Source of the DNA: a virus
IMG/VR virus record: IMGVR_UViG_3300035670_000192
Coordinates: 1 to 64,000 of that record
Reading direction: 5' to 3' (one strand)
DNA length: 64,000 nucleotides
Shown here: in pieces, positions 42,853 to 52,400 of the stretch
How positions within the stretch are numbered: position 1 is the stretch's first letter
How the letters are laid out: each line of letters opens with the position of its first letter
The notes under the pieces: model-generated
Told to the model about the DNA's origin: nothing
Databases searched by the model: none
Seen by the model: the letters and a program-made list of their open reading frames with translations, nothing else
Program-made: the position numbers and the translations under genes

Positions 42853-43111
42853 AGTTGGATTAAGTTATTTTGCTCATCTCATTCGAGCGTGGAAATGGGC
42901 TTTTATGTTATTAGTGCACGGTTTATTTCCAAATATTTGGAAAACGGCAGTGAGCGATCAATTGTGTGCGCACAAAGAATTAGATAGAGCAACTAGAAAT
43001 TACATCTTAAAAAAGATGTATGACATTGACGAAAACAAAATGCCTAGTATTTGGGAACGCGCGAGCGATCGTGAACTAGTTGTAAGAAAAATACTTTCAT
43101 CGAAAGATTGA
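42836..43111 (+). CDS. DUF6356-like small membrane-associated protein
   Basis: 91 aa. The N-terminus (SHLNEVGLSYFAHLIRAWKWAFMLLVHGLFPNIW in pattern) matches a family known from phages and proteobacteria as DUF6356: a short amphipathic/hydrophobic helix ending in HGLFP. The C-terminal half is charged. Function unknown. It overlaps both neighbours by a few bases. Confidence 0.7.
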   Translation: MSHLNEVGLSYFAHLIRAWKWAFMLLVHGLFPNIWKTAVSDQLCAHKELDRATRNYILKKMYDIDENKMPSIWERASDRELVVRKILSSKD

Positions 43112-43269
43112 TGAAATCTTTCAAAACCTATATACATGATGCATGGAGCATGAAGTATAAAAAGAAGATTGATTGCTCCAACCCTAAAGGATTTTCACAA
43201 AAAGCACACTGCCGCGCTCGAACACTTCGACGCGCAGGAGTCATTACAAAGAGTACACCAGTAAAATGA
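43111..43269 (+). CDS. Small basic Cys-motif protein with capsid-targeting-like N-terminus
   Basis: 52 aa. It starts MKSFKTYIHDAW, similar to the T4 internal-protein targeting peptide MKTYQEFIAEA, then has a Cys-x-NPKGFSQKAHC motif (Cys22 and Cys34) that I remember from small proteins of marine phages. The C-terminus is basic. It overlaps the previous stop by one base and the next start by four (ATGA), which supports it as a real gene. Confidence 0.6.
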   Translation: MKSFKTYIHDAWSMKYKKKIDCSNPKGFSQKAHCRARTLRRAGVITKSTPVK

Positions 43270-43610
43270 TTGACTTCGAAGGCAGATTAAGTAAAATAGA
43301 GACTGAGGTCGCTGCAATGCGAGAGAAAGTCTCCTTCTTCTCAGTCATCTACGAGAAGTTTGATCGAACACTGGACAAACTAGACGAAAGAACTATCGAA
43401 GACAAGCGCGAACTTCAAGCAATGATGGATGATCTTCGCACTGATCTGGTGCAAGAGATGAAAGCATTGCGCGAAGAAATGGCTGCGCAGCACGCAATAG
43501 AAAAACAAAAAATAGACGATTTAAACAAATGGCGTTGGCTTGTAATGGGTGGCGCAGTTGTTGTTGGGTGGCTTATTTCTAAATTAGGTTTGCCTTTTGA
43601 AATAAAATAG
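43266..43610 (+). CDS. Coiled-coil protein with C-terminal transmembrane segment
   Basis: 114 aa. Residues 5-85 are a continuous heptad-like helix (GRLSKIETEVAAMREKVSFF, LDKLDERTIEDKRELQAMMD), followed by a membrane anchor at about 90-108 (WLVMGGAVVVGWLISKLGL). Such proteins are common in phages; some are holin-like or superinfection proteins, but there is no specific evidence here. Confidence 0.58.
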   Translation: MIDFEGRLSKIETEVAAMREKVSFFSVIYEKFDRTLDKLDERTIEDKRELQAMMDDLRTDLVQEMKALREEMAAQHAIEKQKIDDLNKWRWLVMGGAVVVGWLISKLGLPFEIK

Positions 43611-43649
43611 TTTATAGTATTTAATCCGTTGGCTTATTTGTGATGTATT

Positions 43650-44729
43650 ATGAGTGTCTACATTGATCGGAAATATTTGCTTTTAATTTCATCTCGATTA
43701 CAACAATTCAAACAGAAAAAAGAAGATCTATTCAACTTTCGCTGTTTGTATTGTGGAGATTCGAAGAAGAACAAACTGAAGGCTCGTGGGTATGTTTATC
43801 GCAAATCGAACGACTACTTCTACACCTGTCATAACTGCAACAAGTCTACGACGTTTGCGAAGTTTTTACAGGAAGTCGATAGTGGAACCTATAAACAATA
43901 CGCCCTGGAACGATACGCAGTTGGTGAAACAGGACACCACAACTACAAAAAACCCGACTTCCAGCAACTCAAGGGAAATGCCTATTCCCGATTCCAGTCT
44001 ACTCTCGACAAGTCCAGAGGAGATTCAACGACAGTTGAAAGCCTGGAGAGAACTCCAAGAGCGTTTACACATTATTGTATAGAAAATTTACCTGCAGATC
44101 ACCCTGCGCGTGACTATATACAAAAGAGACAAATTCCCAAGAAGCACTGGAAAGAAATATTCTTTACAGAGAAATTCAAGGATTTTCTCGATCTAGAATT
44201 CCCCCAACATGGTAAAGACGAGGTCCCTAACGACGAGCGTATCGTACTCTTTTACACTAACGAAAAGAGTCAGGTAACAAACGTCGCGGGGAGGGCTTTG
44301 TCTTCCAAATCGAAAATTCGATACGTTACGGTGAAGATATCAGATGAAAAGAAATTGTTCGGATTGCATCGCTTGCGCAAGCAAGAACGTGTCTATGTCG
44401 TCGAAGGGCAGTTTGATTCTTTATTTCTCGAAAATAGCATTGCCTCTGGCGATAGTAATTTGGGCGGCGTGGCAGCAGTTCTTCCAGAGTTAAATGTAAC
44501 TCTTGTTTATGATAATGAACCGCGCAATAAAGATATTGTAAAGCAAATTGAAAAGTCTATCGATAAAGGTTATAAAGTTTGTTTGTTTCCAGAAGCAGTA
44601 AACGGTAAGGATATCAATGAAATGATTTTAAATGGGTTGACTTCTGAACAAATAAAGATTATTATAGATGCCAACACTTTCAGCGGGTTAGAAGCCAAAC
44701 TGAAGTTTATGAATTGGAGAAGGTGCTAA
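43650..44729 (+). CDS. 61: DNA primase, T4 gp61-like
   Basis: 359 aa, close to T4 gp61 (342). The N-terminal zinc-binding domain has FRCLYCGDSKKN and YTCHNCNKSTTF (two CxxC pairs), and the central TOPRIM-like region has VYVVEGQFDSLFLENSIA and TLVYDNEPRNKDIV. It makes RNA primers for lagging-strand synthesis with the gp41 helicase. It is separated from the gene 43-41 cluster by nearly 40 kb in this genome. Confidence 0.9.
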   Translation: MSVYIDRKYLLLISSRLQQFKQKKEDLFNFRCLYCGDSKKNKLKARGYVYRKSNDYFYTCHNCNKSTTFAKFLQEVDSGTYKQYALERYAVGETGHHNYKKPDFQQLKGNAYSRFQSTLDKSRGDSTTVESLERTPRAFTHYCIENLPADHPARDYIQKRQIPKKHWKEIFFTEKFKDFLDLEFPQHGKDEVPNDERIVLFYTNEKSQVTNVAGRALSSKSKIRYVTVKISDEKKLFGLHRLRKQERVYVVEGQFDSLFLENSIASGDSNLGGVAAVLPELNVTLVYDNEPRNKDIVKQIEKSIDKGYKVCLFPEAVNGKDINEMILNGLTSEQIKIIIDANTFSGLEAKLKFMNWRRC

Positions 44730-44730
44730 C

Positions 44731-44988
44731 ATGGTCACATTAGATGATCTTGGTCTAGAGATAATTAAACATCCAATCTCTAAAGTGCGAGTACAGTTTC
44801 ATAACGGCAAGTGGTATGTTGAATATCGCCGTCAAGCAAAATATTTTTTTGATCGTTGGTGGTGGTTTGATGACTCAATTTATTCCGATTATAAAGACGC
44901 TTACGTTCGCGCACAAACACTTGCGGCAGACGGTGGCGTTTCTGAAATGAGGCATAAAACTCTTGAATTTGATGTGAAGGATTTTTGA
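44731..44988 (+). CDS. Conserved small protein, unknown function
   Basis: 85 aa with a beta-rich, aromatic core (VRVQFHNGKWYVEYRRQAKYFFDRWWWFDD) and a helical second half (SDYKDAYVRAQTLAADGGV). It lies one base after primase and one before thyX, so it is co-expressed with nucleotide and replication genes. No family recognised. Confidence 0.6.
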   Translation: MVTLDDLGLEIIKHPISKVRVQFHNGKWYVEYRRQAKYFFDRWWWFDDSIYSDYKDAYVRAQTLAADGGVSEMRHKTLEFDVKDF

Positions 44989-44989
44989 G

Positions 44990-45646
44990 ATGAAGGTAAA
45001 ATTAGTTTCATATAGTAAACCAGTTCTTGAGGGGTTGGAGACGCCAACGGATCTTGTTGCCTATTGCGCAAGAGTCTCCAATCCCTCCAATCAAATGAAT
45101 TCTGAAACAGCAGAAAAGTTAATCAAATACTTGATTAAACATCAGCACTGGTCGCCGCTTGAAATGGCAACCATGTGTTTAGAGATTGAAACAACAAGAG
45201 ATATTGCTCGTCAGATTTTGCGTCATCGTAGTTTTTCGTTTCAAGAATTCTCGCAACGTTATGCTGATCCAACTAAAGATTTAGATTTTGAATTTCGTGA
45301 CGCCAGACTTCAAGATCCCGTAAACCGTCAAAATAGCGTAAAGACGGACGACTACATGCTTATGTACGAATGGCATGAACGCCAACGTCAGATCTTAGAA
45401 TTAGTAAAATCTAACTATGCTTGGGCGATTAAAAATAATATTGCCAAGGAACAGGCTCGTGCGATTCTTCCTGAAGGTCTCACTCTTTCGCGCATGTATA
45501 TGAGCGGAACTCTAAGATCTTGGATTCACTATATACAACTCCGCAGCGGTAATGGCACGCAACTTGAGCATATGAATATTGCAAAAGAATGTGCTAAAGT
45601 CATCGCTGAGGTATTTCCGCTTTCAACACAATTCGTAGAACAATAA
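44990..45646 (+). CDS. thyX: FAD-dependent thymidylate synthase ThyX
   Basis: 218 aa. The ThyX signature RHRx7S is present as RHRSFSFQEFS at residues 78-88, with QRYADP following; LIKHQHWSPLEMATMCLEIE and RAILPEGLTLSRMYMSGTLRSWIHY complete the family pattern. It makes dTMP from dUMP with FAD and methylene-tetrahydrofolate. It forms a nucleotide-synthesis pair with the downstream ribonucleotide reductase. Confidence 0.95.
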   Translation: MKVKLVSYSKPVLEGLETPTDLVAYCARVSNPSNQMNSETAEKLIKYLIKHQHWSPLEMATMCLEIETTRDIARQILRHRSFSFQEFSQRYADPTKDLDFEFRDARLQDPVNRQNSVKTDDYMLMYEWHERQRQILELVKSNYAWAIKNNIAKEQARAILPEGLTLSRMYMSGTLRSWIHYIQLRSGNGTQLEHMNIAKECAKVIAEVFPLSTQFVEQ

Positions 45647-45656
45647 GGAGCAAATA

Positions 45657-47546
45657 ATGGCGACACGACTTCCGTCCATTTATCAAGATTTCATTCACAT
45701 TTCGCGCTACGCTCGTTTCAATGACGAACTAGGTCGTCGTGAGACATGGGATGAAACCGTTGACAGATACATTAATTTCTTTAAAGAAAAAACAAATAAC
45801 AATAAACAAGTTCCATGGGAAGAGTTGCGTTCAGCAATTTTAAATTTGGAAGTCATGCCATCAATGCGTTGTTTAATGACTGCTGGTCCTGCTTTGGAAA
45901 AAGATCAAGTGGCTGGATATAATTGCTCCTATGTCGCCATTGATAACACTAAAGCATTTGATGAGATCATGTATATTCTCATGTGCGGCACTGGCGTTGG
46001 CTTTTCTGTTGAGTCAAAGTATACAAACAAGTTGCCAGAAGTTCCAGAAGAACTACACGAAACAGATACAACTGTTGTCGTTGCTGATAGTAAGATTGGT
46101 TGGGCGTCTGCTTATCGTGAAATCATTTCATTACTTTATTCTGGCAAGATTCCAAAGTGGGATGTCAGCAAGGTTCGTCCAGCAGGTGAGCGTTTGAAGA
46201 CATTCGGTGGTCGCGCTTCTGGTCCAGAACCACTTGTAGATTTAATTAAATTCACTCTCAATATTTTTCAAAAGGCACGTGGTAGGAAACTATCAACGTT
46301 GGAATGTCATGACATCGTATGTAAGATTGCTGATATTGTTGTTTGCGGTGGTGTTCGCCGTTCTGCTCTCATTTCTCTTACCGACCTCAACGATGACCAC
46401 TTGCGCCATGCTAAATCGGGTGACTGGTGGACACATAACGGTCAACGTGCACTCGCAAACATTTCGGCAGTGTATGACAAAAGAGTAGACATGGATACAT
46501 TCATGAACGAATGGCATGCATTATACATGTCTCGTTCAGGTGAGCGTGGTATCTTCTCGCGTCAAGCATCACAAGCCGTTGCTGAAAAGAATGGTCGTCG
46601 TGATCCAAAGCATGAGTTTGGTACAAATCCATGTTCTGAGATTATTCTTCGTCCATTTGAGTTCTGTAATCTTTCAGAAATCGTTGTTCGTGCAAATGAT
46701 GATGTTGATTCATTGAAGCGTAAGGCTCGTCTTGCTACAATCATCGGTACGTTGCAATCAACACTCACAGACTTCCGTTATATTAACAAGCGTTGGAAGA
46801 ACAATTGTGACGAAGAAAGATTGCTGGGCGTTTCATTGACTGGCATTTGCGATAACAAGTTGCTAAATAAGCCATCACAGAAACTCGCGGATGCGCTTGA
46901 TGAAATTCGTTTACACTGTGTTGAAACAAATAAAGAACTCGCCGAAGCTCTTGGTATTCCACAGTCAGCTTCAATCACTTGCGTTAAACCTTCTGGCACT
47001 GTTTCACAATTGGTTGATTCCGCATCAGGCATTCACCCACGTTACGCTCAGTTTTATATCCGTCGCGTGAGAGCAGATATGAAGGATCCACTTGCTCAGT
47101 TTATGATTGGTAAGGGATACAAGGCTGAAGAAGATTTCTACAGCAAGTCAAACTGGGTATTCAGTTTCCCAATGAAGGCACCAAAGAACTCCGTCACTCG
47201 CAATGACATGACTGCAATTGAGCAGTTGGAACTTTGGAAGATGTATCAGGATCACTGGTGTGAACATAAGCCTTCGATCACTGTATATGTTGGTGATGAT
47301 GAGTGGATGGAAGTTGGTGCATGGGTTTATAAGAACATCTCGATTCTTTCAGGTGTTTCTTTCCTCCCACGCGACAACGGTTCATATCGTCAAGCGCCTT
47401 ACGAAGAAATTGATGAAGCCAAGTACACTGAACTTCTTGCTCTCCAAAACGTTGACATCAACTGGGTGGAGTTTATGGAAGAAACAGATACAACAACTTC
47501 AGCAAAGGAACTCGCTTGCACTGCTGCGGGTGGATGTGAAATTTAA
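45657..47546 (+). CDS. Class II (adenosylcobalamin-dependent) ribonucleoside-triphosphate reductase
   Basis: 629 aa, the size of monomeric class II enzymes also found in cyanophages. AGYNCSYVAID carries the first redox Cys, GTGVGFSVES and GTNPCSEIILRPFEFCNLSE the active site with the radical Cys, KPSGTVSQLVDSASGIHPRYA is a conserved binding segment, and the C-terminal ACTAAGGC tail supplies the shuttle Cys pair. It converts NTPs to dNTPs and depends on host vitamin B12. An AGGAGC site precedes the ATG. Confidence 0.93.
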   Translation: MATRLPSIYQDFIHISRYARFNDELGRRETWDETVDRYINFFKEKTNNNKQVPWEELRSAILNLEVMPSMRCLMTAGPALEKDQVAGYNCSYVAIDNTKAFDEIMYILMCGTGVGFSVESKYTNKLPEVPEELHETDTTVVVADSKIGWASAYREIISLLYSGKIPKWDVSKVRPAGERLKTFGGRASGPEPLVDLIKFTLNIFQKARGRKLSTLECHDIVCKIADIVVCGGVRRSALISLTDLNDDHLRHAKSGDWWTHNGQRALANISAVYDKRVDMDTFMNEWHALYMSRSGERGIFSRQASQAVAEKNGRRDPKHEFGTNPCSEIILRPFEFCNLSEIVVRANDDVDSLKRKARLATIIGTLQSTLTDFRYINKRWKNNCDEERLLGVSLTGICDNKLLNKPSQKLADALDEIRLHCVETNKELAEALGIPQSASITCVKPSGTVSQLVDSASGIHPRYAQFYIRRVRADMKDPLAQFMIGKGYKAEEDFYSKSNWVFSFPMKAPKNSVTRNDMTAIEQLELWKMYQDHWCEHKPSITVYVGDDEWMEVGAWVYKNISILSGVSFLPRDNGSYRQAPYEEIDEAKYTELLALQNVDINWVEFMEETDTTTSAKELACTAAGGCEI

Positions 47547-47561
47547 TATTAGGAGAATAAA

Positions 47562-47879
47562 ATGGATCCAATTTTAGCAACTATTGTTTGGTTTGGTGGT
47601 AATTTTGCGCCAGTTGGTTACTTGTATTGCAATGGTGATACACTTCCAATTCAACGCAATGAAGCATTGTTTAGTTTGCTTGGAACTTATTATGGTGGTG
47701 ACGGTCGCACGAATTTCAAGTTGCCAGATCTTCGTCCTGACGTAATCGATTATCAAATCACAAAGGATAAGGATGGTAATGAGAAGGTCGTTGCTGTTGT
47801 TAAAGGTAAGCGTGAGTGGAGAGTTGATGAGCCAAAGTGTTTGATCTCATCACAGGGTTATTATCCATCACGTCCGTAA
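47562..47879 (+). CDS. Phage tail collar domain protein
   Basis: 105 aa. FGGNFAPVGYLYCNGDTLPI, EALFSLLGTYYGGDGRTNFKLPDL match the tail-collar (microcystin-dependent protein-like) domain, normally found at fibre or tail-collar junctions. The remaining 45 residues are unremarkable. It is far from the fibre locus, between RNR and a lipoprotein gene. Confidence 0.85.
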   Translation: MDPILATIVWFGGNFAPVGYLYCNGDTLPIQRNEALFSLLGTYYGGDGRTNFKLPDLRPDVIDYQITKDKDGNEKVVAVVKGKREWRVDEPKCLISSQGYYPSRP

Positions 47880-47912
47880 TTTTGTTGTTAGTAAATAAAA
47901 AGGAGAATATAT

Positions 47913-48137
47913 ATGAATAAGTCTATTATTGTTGGTCTTGTTGCTCTTGGTCTTACTGCTTGTGGTGGCGCTGTTGAAGATCAGCCAACCGATGCAGTAA
48001 CTGCTGAAGCGCCTGCTGCTGAAGTTTCTGAACCAGAAGCTGCTGCTGCTGAAGCACCTGCTGCTGATGCAGGCGTTGTTGGTCAAGAAGAAGCAGCAGC
48101 TGATGTTGCTGTTGTTGACACTCCAGCTGCTGAGTAA
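47913..48137 (+). CDS. Ala/Glu-rich small lipoprotein
   Basis: 74 aa. Signal peptide with lipobox LTAC, lipidated Cys17 predicted. The mature part is low-complexity Ala/Glu/Pro/Val (AEAPAAEVSEPEAAAAEAPAADAG). An AAAGGAG site precedes the ATG. It would be an exposed envelope lipoprotein of unknown role; a superinfection or receptor-masking role is possible but unsupported. Confidence 0.6.
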   Translation: MNKSIIVGLVALGLTACGGAVEDQPTDAVTAEAPAAEVSEPEAAAAEAPAADAGVVGQEEAAADVAVVDTPAAE

Positions 48138-48188
48138 TTAATTCTTTAATCTGTTAGGTTTTGTTTTGAAAAAACTATGAGGTGACTT

Positions 48189-49424
48189 GTGAAATTTAGT
48201 ATTATCACCGCGACACACTTAAAAAATGCGTTTCTTTTTGAACTGTATCAGAGTTTAACAGAACAAACCTATACAGATTGGGAATGGGTACTGTGGCTCA
48301 ACGGGGGAGCAACACGCTCCCTCGTTGATTCTGCTATCGTATCAGATCCTCGCGTTAAGATTTATGAATGTCACGAAAACAATACTTGCGTGGGATTCAA
48401 TAAACATAACGCCTTTATGAAAGGTGAAGGGGATATTCTTGTCGAAGTCGATCACGACGACCTTCTCCTACCAACTTGCTTAGAAGAATTGAAGCAAGCA
48501 TTTGAAAATAATTCCGATGTCGGTTTCGTTTACAGCAACGACATTAACTGGCATATGAAAGATGAATTCACGCCATACAGTCCATACTATGGTTGGGTTC
48601 ATGAAAAGCATGAATGGCGCGGAAAGGAATATATTTCAATGATTTCCTTTCCACCGTCAAGTCATAGTGTTGCATTCATTTGGTACGCACCAGATCACGT
48701 TCGTGCATGGCGTAAAGATCTTTATGTTCAGATTGGTGGTCATGATCCAAAGTTGGATATTTGCGACGATCACGAATTGATGATTCGTACTTATCTTGCA
48801 ACAAAGATGCATCACATCAGCAAGCCGCTTTATGTTTATCGCATCACTGGTAATAATACTTGGCTCGAACGCAATAAAGCAATTCAAGAACGTACTGTTG
48901 AATTGTTTCATAAACATGCATGGGACTTGGCAGTTAAAGACGCTAAAGATCGCAATTTGATGATTATTGATCTTGGCGGTGGCATTAACGGAAAGGCAGG
49001 TTGTACTACTCTAGATCTTGAGGGTGGTGATATTACTTGCGATTTAAATGATGGAATCCCACTTCCAGATAATAGCGTTGGTGTATTGAATGCGTCACAC
49101 TTGATTGAACATTTACACGATAAGCATAAGATTATGTCTGAAATTTATCGCGTTCTTGCTGATGGTGGTTGGGCATTCATTGAAGTGCCAAGCACAGACG
49201 GACGCGGTGCATTCCAAGATCCAACGCACGTCAGTTATTGGAATGAGAATTCTTTCTGGTATTACACGCGCAAGGATAAGGCTCGCTTTATTCGTAATGA
49301 TACGATTCGTTTCCAAGATTTCCGTTTGGATACAATTTGGTGGGACGATAAGATCGCTGTCACTAACGCATGGCTTGTTGCGGTTAAGGATAACAAGCGA
49401 AGACCACATCCAGTTAAGATTTGA
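48189..49424 (+). CDS. Glycosyltransferase family 2 fused to SAM methyltransferase-like domain
   Basis: 411 aa, GTG start with GAGGTG site. Residues 1-255 are a GT-A glycosyltransferase (FSIITATHLKN, SLTEQTYTDWEWVLWLNGG, VEVDHDD with the acidic metal site at 88-91). Residues 257-411 are methyltransferase-like (MIIDLGGG, ASHLIEHLHDKHKIMSEIYRVL, GWAFIEVPSTDGRG). It could transfer and methylate a sugar, possibly rhamnose from the rml genes. The GT and MT in one chain is unusual for a phage protein of this size. Target unknown. Confidence 0.8.
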   Translation: MKFSIITATHLKNAFLFELYQSLTEQTYTDWEWVLWLNGGATRSLVDSAIVSDPRVKIYECHENNTCVGFNKHNAFMKGEGDILVEVDHDDLLLPTCLEELKQAFENNSDVGFVYSNDINWHMKDEFTPYSPYYGWVHEKHEWRGKEYISMISFPPSSHSVAFIWYAPDHVRAWRKDLYVQIGGHDPKLDICDDHELMIRTYLATKMHHISKPLYVYRITGNNTWLERNKAIQERTVELFHKHAWDLAVKDAKDRNLMIIDLGGGINGKAGCTTLDLEGGDITCDLNDGIPLPDNSVGVLNASHLIEHLHDKHKIMSEIYRVLADGGWAFIEVPSTDGRGAFQDPTHVSYWNENSFWYYTRKDKARFIRNDTIRFQDFRLDTIWWDDKIAVTNAWLVAVKDNKRRPHPVKI

Positions 49425-49436
49425 TAGAGAAAAATT

Positions 49437-52400
49437 ATGAGCGATAAAATCGCAATATTTTATCATATCTACCAAGCAAATCATTGGGTAGAGATGTTCG
49501 AGAAACAGATTATCGCACTACAGCAGTCAGGTGTGTATGATTCTGCAAGCCATATACATTTCGGTGTAAATGGTAACGAACCTCTACCTTATGATTTGAT
49601 CAAAGTGAACTCTGTAAAAAGAAATAATAAAACAGATTCAGAAGCAGATACTCTTTTCGATCTTTATAAATTTGCTGTAAAAAATCCCGACTATAAAATT
49701 CTGTATCTTCATACAAAGGGAACTGGTTGGGGTAATGAAAAGATTAAAAATGATAAGCATTACGAAGTTTTAAAAAATGTTTTGTATAAAAACCTTGACC
49801 TTTGGTGGTCATATATGGGATACTTCAACATCACTCGTTGGAGAGATTCTGTAAAACTTTTGAATGAGTATGATTGCGTTGGTACTGAATGGACAAAAGA
49901 AGCAAGCATTTTAAATCATAAAATTAGCCATCCGCATTATTCTGGAAACTTTTGGTGGGCTAATGCGAGTTACATTGCGCAATTAGATCCAGGTTTTTTA
50001 TATGAGAATACTGAATGGAAACGCCATCAGCCAGAGTTTTGGATTGGTACGAAAGATCCTAATTTCTATAACTATTATTATAGCGGTAATAATTTATACC
50101 TCGAACCGTTGCAGCCAGAAAGTTACCAAGATACTCCCATAATAAAAACAAACGTCATCATGAACAAATCAAACAGAGAAAAAGTTATTGATTCCATATT
50201 AAGCGCATGGAAACCACATAATGCATTTGCACAATGGTTAGTTCATGAAATTAAACCGTCAACAATTGTTGATCTTGGTGTTGATTATGGCTATTCAACG
50301 TTTACTTTCGCAATGCCAGAAATTGGAACGGTATATGGTATCGATAATTTCAAATCTGACCCATTAACTGGTAATCATCCTGATCAGAAAGAAAAAACTT
50401 TTTCAACACTAAAGCAACTTGAGTTGAATAATGTTGAGATTATAGAGGGCGACTTCTCTGAAGTTGCAAAAACTTGGAATAAGAAGATCGATATCCTTCA
50501 TATTGACGGCTATCATACTTATGAATCCGTAAAAGAAAATTATGAGGTTTGGTCTAAATTTTTGTCTGATGATGGCATCATACTACTACATAACACTAAA
50601 GTTACGCAATCAGACTTCGGAGTCAAAAAACTATTCAGTGAGATAGAATTACCAAAATTAAATCTAATTGATGGGTATGGATTGGGTGTGATTAGTAAAA
50701 ACGAAAAGACCATAAACATTATCAGAGAAATATTCATGGGCAATATACAGTCAGAAAAACCAAAAGGTGCTAAAATTTGTATGATTTCGATGTTCAAGAA
50801 TGAAGCATCGAATATTCGTAAAATGTTAGATTCAGTCGCACCTTATATCAAGTATTGGGTTCTGCAAGATAACGGCTCAACTGATGGTACTGTTGATATT
50901 GTGAAGCAATGGGCTGCTGAAACGAATATTCCTGGTCATCTCTATAAAGTAGAAGAAGGTTGGGTAAATTTTGGTTGGAATCGCGATCATCTACTACAGA
51001 CTGCCTTGAAGTCCGATCACGGTTGTGATTGGATCATGAAAATGGATTGCGATGAAACTTTAGAAGTTGCAGAAGATTTTGATTGGTCGATATTTGAAGA
51101 TACCAGCCCACAAAGTTTTCATGTTACATCTATTGCCCCAGGATTAATCTATTACAGAGCATGGATTTGGAACGCTAAACTTCCTTGGAAGTTCAATCAC
51201 GACCCAGCGCACGAAACCATCTCTCTCGAAATGGATGGGATTGGAGAAAATTTCGTAAGAACAAGTCTGCCAAAAACATTTAAGATGATTGGTGGAGTTT
51301 CACATGGCGAAAGTTATTCAGTCCCTACCAAATATGTAACTGACGCACTCAAACTTGAAGAGAAGTTAATTCGCGAAGGTACGATGTTGACCGATTTGTA
51401 TCATTTCTGGTATATCGGTAAGTCATACGAAGATTGCTATCGTGGTAATTTTTTCCCACTCAAGGAAGTGCATCAGGAAGAATATGCTCGTCGCTGCATA
51501 TTCTATTTTAACAGTGTTGTGAATCACACTCATAAATTTAATGAAACACAAACGGCAAGTCATGTTGATGAAATGGCTTATTATGCAGTGTGCGCTATCG
51601 GTAACGCATATCGTTTCTTGAAGGATTACGAGAAAGCGATTTGGCATTATCAGAAAGCAGAATCATTCGCAGAAATTCGCAATGACCATCACATTTATCT
51701 TGCGGAAGTATACGCAGAACTCGGTGAATGGGAAAAGATGTACAATCATACATCATTCATAATGCGCCCAGAAAGAACGAATCCCTTTCCAACGTATCAT
51801 TTCCTAATCAATACCAACATGTACAATGATACTGGCGGTTATCCAAAGCATTTGCATAAGATTGCAATGGAGAATCAAAATAGAGAAAAGCCAGTGTTTA
51901 AAATAAACTCAAAAGCGTCGCAAAAGAAAAGAATTTTCGTCGTTGATGATTTCTATGCTGATCCATACGCTGTTCGCGACTTTGCATTAAAAGCGAATTT
52001 TGAAGGCGATATTAATTGGTACAAGGGTAAGCGTACAAAGGAAAAGTATTTAACGGAAGAAATGAAAAAAGCAATTGAAGATATTATGGGAATTAAGATC
52101 AAAAAGTGGGACCATGGCATGAATGGTAGTTTGCAATATTGCACACCTGAAGATGCTTTGGTATATCATTATGATTCTCAAACTTGGGCAGGTGCTGTAT
52201 ATCTAACACCTAATGCTCCATATGACACTGGAACGTGTTTGTATGCGCATAAAGGCACAGGAATCAGATCTGCGGATGAACCAGGCGCTGATGCTTGCTT
52301 CAGTGGTGGTTTTTATGATTCTACGAAGTTTGATTTAGTTGACAATATCGGAAATGTTTTCAATCGACTAGCAATTTGGGATGCTCGTTGTTTCCATGCA

